Source: Angelobacter sp036557225 (GTDB lineage Bacteria > Acidobacteriota > Terriglobia > Terriglobales > Acidobacteriaceae). From it: a stretch of DNA of 64,000 nucleotides. The stretch spans positions 1-64,000 of the forward strand of contig DATBHX010000071.1 of NCBI GenBank assembly GCA_036557225.1, read 5' to 3'. This document shows positions 58,671 through 64,000 of the stretch, piece after piece; position 1 is the first letter of the stretch; each line of letters opens with the position of its first letter. The position numbers were made by a program, and so were the translations under genes. The notes beneath the pieces are model-generated. The model saw only the letters and a list, made by a program, of their open reading frames with translations, was not told where the DNA came from and ran no database searches.

Positions 58671-60155
58671 TCATTGGACTGCCTTCCCTGCAGTATTGTG
58701 AGCGGGTTGACTGGAAAAGGGCCACTCTCGGCGCCGCCAGGAGCGAACCAGAAAAATTATCATGCCGATCGCAGCAATTACCGCGCCAAAGCGGATTTCT
58801 TTCAGGCTCGGCCGTGTGAAAAGAATGTAAATAAATCCGAGCGCGGCCAGCAGTGCCGGTATCGGATAAAGAACCATGCGGAACGGGCGAGGAAAATCAG
58901 GCCGGCGGGCACGCAAGAGCAGCAATCCGAAGACCTGCAGGAGAAATTGGACCATGATGCGGATTACGACCAATGCGGCCAGCACATCCTGCAGGCGGAA
59001 CATGCAGAAGAAGGTGGTCACCAGCGCCAAGGTGAGCAGAGACCGGTTCGGGAACTGATGCCGCGGGTGCAGCTTGGCATAGGCGCGAAAGAAATTGTTG
59101 TCCTGCGCTGCGGCGTATGGAACGCGCGAATAGCCGAGCATCAAGGAAAAGACCGAAGCGAAGGCGGTCCACATAATGAGAAAAGTGCCAAACAGCGCGG
59201 CCCAGTTGCCGAATGTGCGCTGCAGCATGGTGGAGGCAATGTAATAACGCGATTCATGCGCGCCGATCTGGTCCAGCTCCTGCCAGGGCATGACGCCCAG
59301 AATACTGGTGTTCATGACCAGATAAAGCACGCCGACGATCACAATGGAATAAAGAATGGCGCGGGGAACATTGCGCTCGGGCTGGCGGATTTCCGCGCCA
59401 AGGAAGCCAACGTTGTAATAGCCCCAGTAGTCGTACGTAGCCAGCAGCATGGCCGAGCCCAGGCCAAGAAAGAAGCCTCCGGAGAACTCAAATGCTCCGG
59501 GAGGGAAGCTGAAAGCGCGCGCGGCGCTGAAATGGCTGAGGCCGGCGGCGATGACCAGAAGGATGGCGCCAAGCACGCCGACGGAAAGATAGCGCGCGAG
59601 CTGGCCGATCATGGAGATCCGCCGGTAGAGCAGCACGAGCGCCAGCAGGCAGCTGGCCATCGCGACGAAAGTCCCGACGTTGATGAAGAGCCGAAATTCC
59701 ACTGCCCCGACGTGAGGAATGCCGAGCGAGACCGTGCGGTCGGCAATCACGTGGCCAAGGCCGGGCCAGACGTACTCGGCGTAGCGGGCGATGCCGAGAC
59801 AACCAGAAGCAATCGAAAGCGGCGCGCTGAAGATCAGCTGCCAGACAAAGAGAAATGACATCAGCCGGCCCAGCTTTTGCGCGCCGTAACTCTCCTTTAA
59901 ATATTGGTAGGAGCCGCCGGCTTGCGGCATGGATGCGCCGAGTTCGGCCCAGACCAGACCGTCACACATGGCCAGCAATGCGCCCAGTACCCAACCCAGC
60001 ATCGCCTGCGGGCCGTGCATGGCATGGATGATCAGCGGAATGGTGATGAACGGCCCCACGCCGATCATATCGATCATGTTGAGCGCGGTGGCTTCGCGCA
60101 GACCGACCTCGCGGGCCAGGCCGGGTTGGCCTGATGGTAGCGGGGACAAGCTCAT
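58671..60155 (-). CDS. APC family amino acid/amine permease
   Basis: 494 residues with about 12 transmembrane helices. N-terminal LREATALNMIDMIGVGPFITIPLIIHAM is the APC first-helix motif with the unwound GxG region; then GGSYQYLKESYG. Transports amino acids or polyamines. Its ATG overlaps the upstream PIG-L stop (ATGA), and the MFS gene follows after 6 bp. Confidence 0.92.
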   Translation of the reverse strand: MSLSPLPSGQPGLAREVGLREATALNMIDMIGVGPFITIPLIIHAMHGPQAMLGWVLGALLAMCDGLVWAELGASMPQAGGSYQYLKESYGAQKLGRLMSFLFVWQLIFSAPLSIASGCLGIARYAEYVWPGLGHVIADRTVSLGIPHVGAVEFRLFINVGTFVAMASCLLALVLLYRRISMIGQLARYLSVGVLGAILLVIAAGLSHFSAARAFSFPPGAFEFSGGFFLGLGSAMLLATYDYWGYYNVGFLGAEIRQPERNVPRAILYSIVIVGVLYLVMNTSILGVMPWQELDQIGAHESRYYIASTMLQRTFGNWAALFGTFLIMWTAFASVFSLMLGYSRVPYAAAQDNNFFRAYAKLHPRHQFPNRSLLTLALVTTFFCMFRLQDVLAALVVIRIMVQFLLQVFGLLLLRARRPDFPRPFRMVLYPIPALLAALGFIYILFTRPSLKEIRFGAVIAAIGMIIFLVRSWRRREWPFSSQPAHNTAGKAVQ

Positions 60156-62911
60156 TGATGTCCTGCGCTCAGCAGATTCACGAACAAACGAATTGCTCCC
60201 GGCGCACCCGCGGGAAGCTGACGTGAGAAGCCATAGGCCGAATAAATGTAAATGCCTTTGCCGTAGTGGGCCAGCAACAAGCCGCCTTTCTGCGAAGGCT
60301 CGCCGGGATCATTGCACGCCAGCAGTGGCTTGAATTGCGGGTCCCACTGGCCCATGAAATAGAGACCACGTTCCTGTACCCAGCCGTCAAAATCTCTTTG
60401 TGTGATCTTGTTGGGCCAGTTGAAGACTTGCTCTTCCGGAGCAAGAATTTCCACCGGCGCTTCCTCCACGGTTACACGCAAGTTTGCCGCCGTAGCCGGA
60501 TATGGCGTGTAGTGGCCGTCATTGAAGAGCCCCACGGACTGGTTGTACTGAACGATCAGCGTTCCGCCGTTGTTTACGTAGTCGAGCAGACGGCGGTTGT
60601 GTTCGCGGATATCGGTGCGCGTGTCATAGGCGCGAATGCCGACGATGATCGTGCCGTAGCGGCTGAGGTCGCCGGCGGCGAGTTCCTGCGACGTGATCAG
60701 GTTAACGTTGAGGCCGACGCTCTGGAGAACGGAGGGTATCTCATCGCCTGCGCCCATCAGGTAGCCGACGCGCAGCTGCGGCGGCAGCTTGACGTCGACG
60801 GCCTGAACATTTTCCGTGGCCGGACGATAGGCGGGGTAGGAGTCGAGGTCGGGGCGGGTGATGATCTTGAAGCCCTCGGCGTACTGCTTGCCGTTGTAGT
60901 CCGCGCGCGCGGTCACCTTGTATGTGCCTTCGCGCAGGTTTTGCGGCGTGACCTGGAAGTTGTAATTGCTCAGGTCGCCATCATGATCGAGATCGACGGC
61001 GATTTCCGCAGGTTCAACTTTCCAGCCCGTCGGAGTTTCCAATCGCAGTTTTGCATGGACAGCGCTCTGCACGTTGCTGCGCACGGAGACGCCGATTTCG
61101 GCGGGCGACGGCCGGCCAACGGGCGCGACGACCACCGGTGAGGTAAGTAAAACAGAGATCGGTGGACCGACTGTAAGCGGGCGCTCCGATTGACCAAGCG
61201 TGGGATCGACGAACTTGATTTTGCCGACGGTGTGGGCCTGGGAGGTCATGGGGCCACTATCAGGCGACCGCAGCGCTTCGATTGTAGTTGGGGGCAAGGT
61301 GAACTCCGCCGTGGCATGCAGGGGATAGGGAGCGAACGGGGCTGTGACGAGTTCAGGATCGCCTAGCTGGTAAACCGTTTCAGTCTCCGCGTTCTCACGC
61401 GTGAAATAGGGACGCGTAAACCGTGCATTTTCCGGAACGCTGATCTTGAACTGTGCCGTATAGCTTTCTCCTTCGCGCAGTTCCAGCCTGGCCTCGGCAG
61501 CCGGTACACGGTCGACCCTCCAGCCTGGGGGAGCCTCCACGCGGATCTTGCCAGGGATGGGAAGAATCCCATTGCGACCCCTGTTGTAAAGCCGCGCCGT
61601 GACCGTAAACGTTTGTCCAGGTACGGCAAGGCTTAAAGTCTGTTCCATACGCGGGAAGTAAGATGGCCCGGGCGGCGGTCCGGGAGGATCGACGGTGACT
61701 TCAAAGAAAATGCCGAGGGCTTCATCGGCGGCCTGCTGGAATTGATCGAGTTTGGCGCGGAGCGCGGGCAGTAAATCTGATTTCGTGGCTGGGGAAAGCT
61801 GCGACTCTTCCACCCGGTGGACCAGTCTTTCCGTTTCATCACGTCCCGCCATCAACTCTGGCGTGCAGGCCGATGGATCTTGCAAAGAAAAAACCTTGCT
61901 CGCGGCATCGGCGTGCCTCTGCAATGAGGCGAGCGCGGACCGCAGAAACGGTGCTTTCGACTCTTCCGTCCCGAGGCGCGCAGCAAGCCCGACCAATGAA
62001 GTATCGATGCCGGCAAAAAAATCTTCTTCATGCGCGCCGGTTGGCTTGTTGGGCGCTGAGTCGGTCAGCTTGTAGTACGTGTAACGCGGGCCGGGAGGAA
62101 CGCGAATGCCGCCGGTGCCCTGCGAGGTCTGATGGGCCAGGCCTTCGAGCGCAAACTGCGTATACGACATGCCGAGCAGCGGAGAGTATTCGCCGATGTT
62201 GAGCTTGACCGTGTAATCATCGTCGGCGACGTTCCCGCCTTGAAACATGCGCGGGGGATTGCCGACGTAAAGCTTCTTTGCCTGCCAGGGCTGAAGGCCT
62301 TCTTTGATCTGGTCGGGGAATTTGTTGGGGTCGGCGGCGGCGCGGAAGGCTTCAATGGTCAGCAGTGCGGAGGCCTGGTGATGACCGTGGCCGTCGCGCG
62401 TGGTGCCGCTGAAGCGGGCAATCAGGACGTCCGGACGAAAGGTGCGAATCGCGCGCACCAGATCGCCTAAAGCAATGTCATGCCCGTGCCACTTGCTGAA
62501 GGTCTCGTCCGCGGTCTTGGAGAAGCCGAAGTCGGTGACGTGGCTAAAACGCTGCTCCACGCCGTAGTACTTGTCGGCCTGGAGGAGTTCGAGCGTGCGC
62601 AGGATGCCGAGTTCGTCAGAGCTCTCGGCGCCGAACTTGTTCTGGCCGCCTTCGCCGCGCGTGATGGTGAAGAGCAACGTCTCGACACCTTTGCCGCGCG
62701 ATTCCAGCGTCAGCATGCCACCGTCTTCGTCGTCAGGATGCGCGGTGACCTGCATCAGGCGGGCAGTAGTTTTGAGCTTGCTTAAAAGCTGGGCCAGATG
62801 AACGGCGCCCAGGTCTTCCGGGAGCGGCCGGGTGTCAGACTGCAGGTTGACGGCAAGGAGCGGGAGCAGGCAAACGCAGGCCAATGCCTGCCGGATGAGC
62901 TGTGAGCGCAT
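60152..62911 (-). CDS. Large secreted PIG-L deacetylase with C-terminal ThuA-like domain
   Basis: 919 residues from ATG 62911 (ATG 62920 is equally possible). Signal peptide, then a PIG-L/LmbE deacetylase domain (about 45-330) with HPDDEDGG (His58, Asp60, Asp61) and GHGHHQAS, so the zinc site is complete. A middle region has repeated beta-domains (FTVTARLYNRGRNGILPIPGKI, like NEW3/CARDB), and the last 200 residues (YGTIIVGIRAYDTRTD, YVNNGGTLIVQYNQS) resemble a glutamine amidotransferase/ThuA fold. The architecture suggests de-N-acetylation of an extracellular amino sugar or glycan. First of the linked PIG-L/APC/MFS genes. Confidence 0.9.
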   Translation of the reverse strand: MRSQLIRQALACVCLLPLLAVNLQSDTRPLPEDLGAVHLAQLLSKLKTTARLMQVTAHPDDEDGGMLTLESRGKGVETLLFTITRGEGGQNKFGAESSDELGILRTLELLQADKYYGVEQRFSHVTDFGFSKTADETFSKWHGHDIALGDLVRAIRTFRPDVLIARFSGTTRDGHGHHQASALLTIEAFRAAADPNKFPDQIKEGLQPWQAKKLYVGNPPRMFQGGNVADDDYTVKLNIGEYSPLLGMSYTQFALEGLAHQTSQGTGGIRVPPGPRYTYYKLTDSAPNKPTGAHEEDFFAGIDTSLVGLAARLGTEESKAPFLRSALASLQRHADAASKVFSLQDPSACTPELMAGRDETERLVHRVEESQLSPATKSDLLPALRAKLDQFQQAADEALGIFFEVTVDPPGPPPGPSYFPRMEQTLSLAVPGQTFTVTARLYNRGRNGILPIPGKIRVEAPPGWRVDRVPAAEARLELREGESYTAQFKISVPENARFTRPYFTRENAETETVYQLGDPELVTAPFAPYPLHATAEFTLPPTTIEALRSPDSGPMTSQAHTVGKIKFVDPTLGQSERPLTVGPPISVLLTSPVVVAPVGRPSPAEIGVSVRSNVQSAVHAKLRLETPTGWKVEPAEIAVDLDHDGDLSNYNFQVTPQNLREGTYKVTARADYNGKQYAEGFKIITRPDLDSYPAYRPATENVQAVDVKLPPQLRVGYLMGAGDEIPSVLQSVGLNVNLITSQELAAGDLSRYGTIIVGIRAYDTRTDIREHNRRLLDYVNNGGTLIVQYNQSVGLFNDGHYTPYPATAANLRVTVEEAPVEILAPEEQVFNWPNKITQRDFDGWVQERGLYFMGQWDPQFKPLLACNDPGEPSQKGGLLLAHYGKGIYIYSAYGFSRQLPAGAPGAIRLFVNLLSAGHQ

Positions 62912-62987
62912 GGCGACCATTGTCGCTGTTAGACGGCCAATCCGGCAAACCGGGTGCAATTTTGTTGGACGTAGCCGTGCTCGGGGT

Positions 62988-63713
62988 TCAGTGTCGCAGG
63001 AAGGGATAAGCCAGACATGCAATCAGACAGAGGGAAGCCAGAGCAATTCCGACTGACCGAGCAGTCTTGGACAATGGCATTTCCCTGGCCGGTGAGATAC
63101 GAGGCAGGACAAATATGCCGTAAAGCAACCCGCAGACTCCAACAGCATTAGTTACCGAAACCGCGATGGCGATATACCATCCGGCTGCGGCAACCGCGAA
63201 CATGCTCAACCCTGAACAAAAGAAACCACCCAGCGTACGGGCAAGCCACATGGGTAACTTCAACCAGCGAGCCCATGCCATAAACAGGAACAGGAGGTTG
63301 CCCATGAAATAACAAATAGGCAGAAGAATGAGGGCCCACGAGGAAAAATATCTGATTTCTTCAGGCACCGGAAAATGTGGTTCGATGTTGCCCCAGCCGG
63401 GACCGGGCCGGTCGCTGTAAGGCAGATATCCCACCGCCGAGTACAAGAGGAGCAGCAAAACCGCGCCCAGACTCACCATCAGGCAATAGCTCCATAGAGT
63501 GTTGAACCAAGCGGTCATGAAGGCTCGCATAGTTGACGGCGTTCGCCGGAGCACGTAAACGATGACCGTAGCGAGCACAGGCAGGAGGAGTAAGAACCAA
63601 CGTTGCAGGGAGTGCAGTCGAAACCATGTTGCGCCAAAAAACGCGAGCAGTACCCAGATGACAAGGGTGGTCCAGGCCGCGAGGAATACACGATCAGTAG
63701 CTGGTATTGGCAT
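62988..63713 (-). CDS. Multi-pass membrane protein, hypothetical
   Basis: 241 residues with about six to seven hydrophobic helices (LAAWTTLVIWVLLAFFGATWF, WFLLLLPVLATVIVYVL, ALILLPICYFMGNLLFLFMAWA). Polar parts are short; a periplasmic-like loop RPGPGWGNIEPHFPVPEE sits mid-way. No known family recognised. It lies 76 bp upstream of the PIG-L gene on the same strand; whether it belongs to that transcript is open. Confidence 0.8.
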   Translation of the reverse strand: MPIPATDRVFLAAWTTLVIWVLLAFFGATWFRLHSLQRWFLLLLPVLATVIVYVLRRTPSTMRAFMTAWFNTLWSYCLMVSLGAVLLLLLYSAVGYLPYSDRPGPGWGNIEPHFPVPEEIRYFSSWALILLPICYFMGNLLFLFMAWARWLKLPMWLARTLGGFFCSGLSMFAVAAAGWYIAIAVSVTNAVGVCGLLYGIFVLPRISPAREMPLSKTARSVGIALASLCLIACLAYPFLRH

Positions 63714-63784
63714 AATTGAACACGTTCAAGTTTAAGAGAAATTATTGCCGCAGTCAAGCAGGCTTAGGATTGCTACGTCTGCGC

Positions 63785-64000
63785 CTACTTGTTGGAGTAC
63801 GGTTCGGTCTTTTGTTTATCGTGTGCGGATTGCTGGCCAGGCTTCTTTTTTTGTGTTGAGGGCTTCTTGATGCCCAGGGCGATATCGGCCAGCTCAAGAA
63901 AGCGAGAGCTATTGGGGACGCCGCCGGGACGGTTCTCCCACGCGCGTTCGCCCGCCGGACCTTTCAGGCTGTAGCGCGGGGCGATCCAAAGGTCTTTCAC
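63785..64000 (-). CDS. Hypothetical protein, fragment at window end
   Basis: At least 71 residues, open through the right edge, so the N-terminus may lie outside the window; GTG at 64000 could also be a start. Sequence has a basic, low-complexity tail (KKPSTQKKKPGQQSAHDKQK), and FLELADIALGIKKPS upstream of it. No family recognised. Confidence 0.5.
   Translation of the reverse strand: MKDLWIAPRYSLKGPAGERAWENRPGGVPNSSRFLELADIALGIKKPSTQKKKPGQQSAHDKQKTEPYSNK

Overview
The window looks like chromosomal DNA of an acidobacterium (class Terriglobia or a close relative). This is inferred from gene content, not from a marker gene. Lipid A genes (fabZ-lpxA, lpxI) and a TonB-dependent receptor with an N-terminal carboxypeptidase-regulatory-like domain show a diderm envelope. 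An 'ADOP'-type MacB/FtsX permease, secreted beta-propeller lipoproteins, Ser/Pro/Thr-rich secreted proteins, an M13 peptidase and secreted DinB-like proteins are all typical of that phylum. I recognised no rRNA, tRNA, CRISPR array, prophage or insertion sequence. Coding density is high and genes lie on both strands in short operons.

Layout. 1-4.8 kb: end of an amidohydrolase, a PQQ-type propeller lipoprotein and a TonB receptor. 4.8-10.3 kb: treZ, maf, tatA, an M20 peptidase, a secreted Ig-like repeat protein and a small ORF. 10.5-13.3 kb: lipid A genes fabZ-lpxA and lpxI, the latter carrying an in-frame two-unit 45-bp repeat. 13.3-20.1 kb (minus strand): a YdeI-like protein, an M13 peptidase, the TPR-yvcK-glmU operon and a PCYCGC-type protein. 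20.2-21.6 kb: signal peptidase I, then an AhpD-like gene with one in-frame TGA exactly where the second Cys of the CxxC redox motif is expected, followed by a SECIS-like hairpin. This is a strong candidate selenoprotein. 21.6-27.4 kb: ABC permease, a double-domain M42 peptidase and an esterase. 27.4-33.9 kb: a six-gene overlapping MoxR/DUF58/DUF4350/DUF4129 operon headed by two paralogous membrane proteins. 34-37.9 kb: a secreted amidohydrolase, a small membrane protein, a propeller lipoprotein and a small hydrolase. 37.9-45.2 kb: a fatty-acid or alcohol catabolism cluster (two acyl-CoA dehydrogenases, LysR regulator, Zn alcohol dehydrogenase, thiolase) with one lipoprotein inside it. 45.2-50.6 kb: an esterase with a long Pro/Thr linker, an M48-like protein that has lost its zinc site, a UBP zinc finger and a DUF5996 protein. 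50.7-53 kb: an MFS transporter and a divergent TetR gene around a perfect 26-bp palindrome. 53.1-55.2 kb: ffh and a peroxiredoxin-like gene separated by a long inverted repeat. 55.3-63.7 kb (minus strand): membrane protein, PIG-L deacetylase, APC permease, MFS transporter and three tandem secreted DinB paralogs, ending in a strong terminator. 63.8-64 kb: a gene fragment.

The most notable points are the candidate CxxU selenoprotein, the repeat-expanded LpxI, two enzyme families carrying degenerate catalytic sites (the M42 N-terminal half and the M48 protein), and several classes of short intergenic repeats. Promoters, operators and terminators are called from sequence inspection only.
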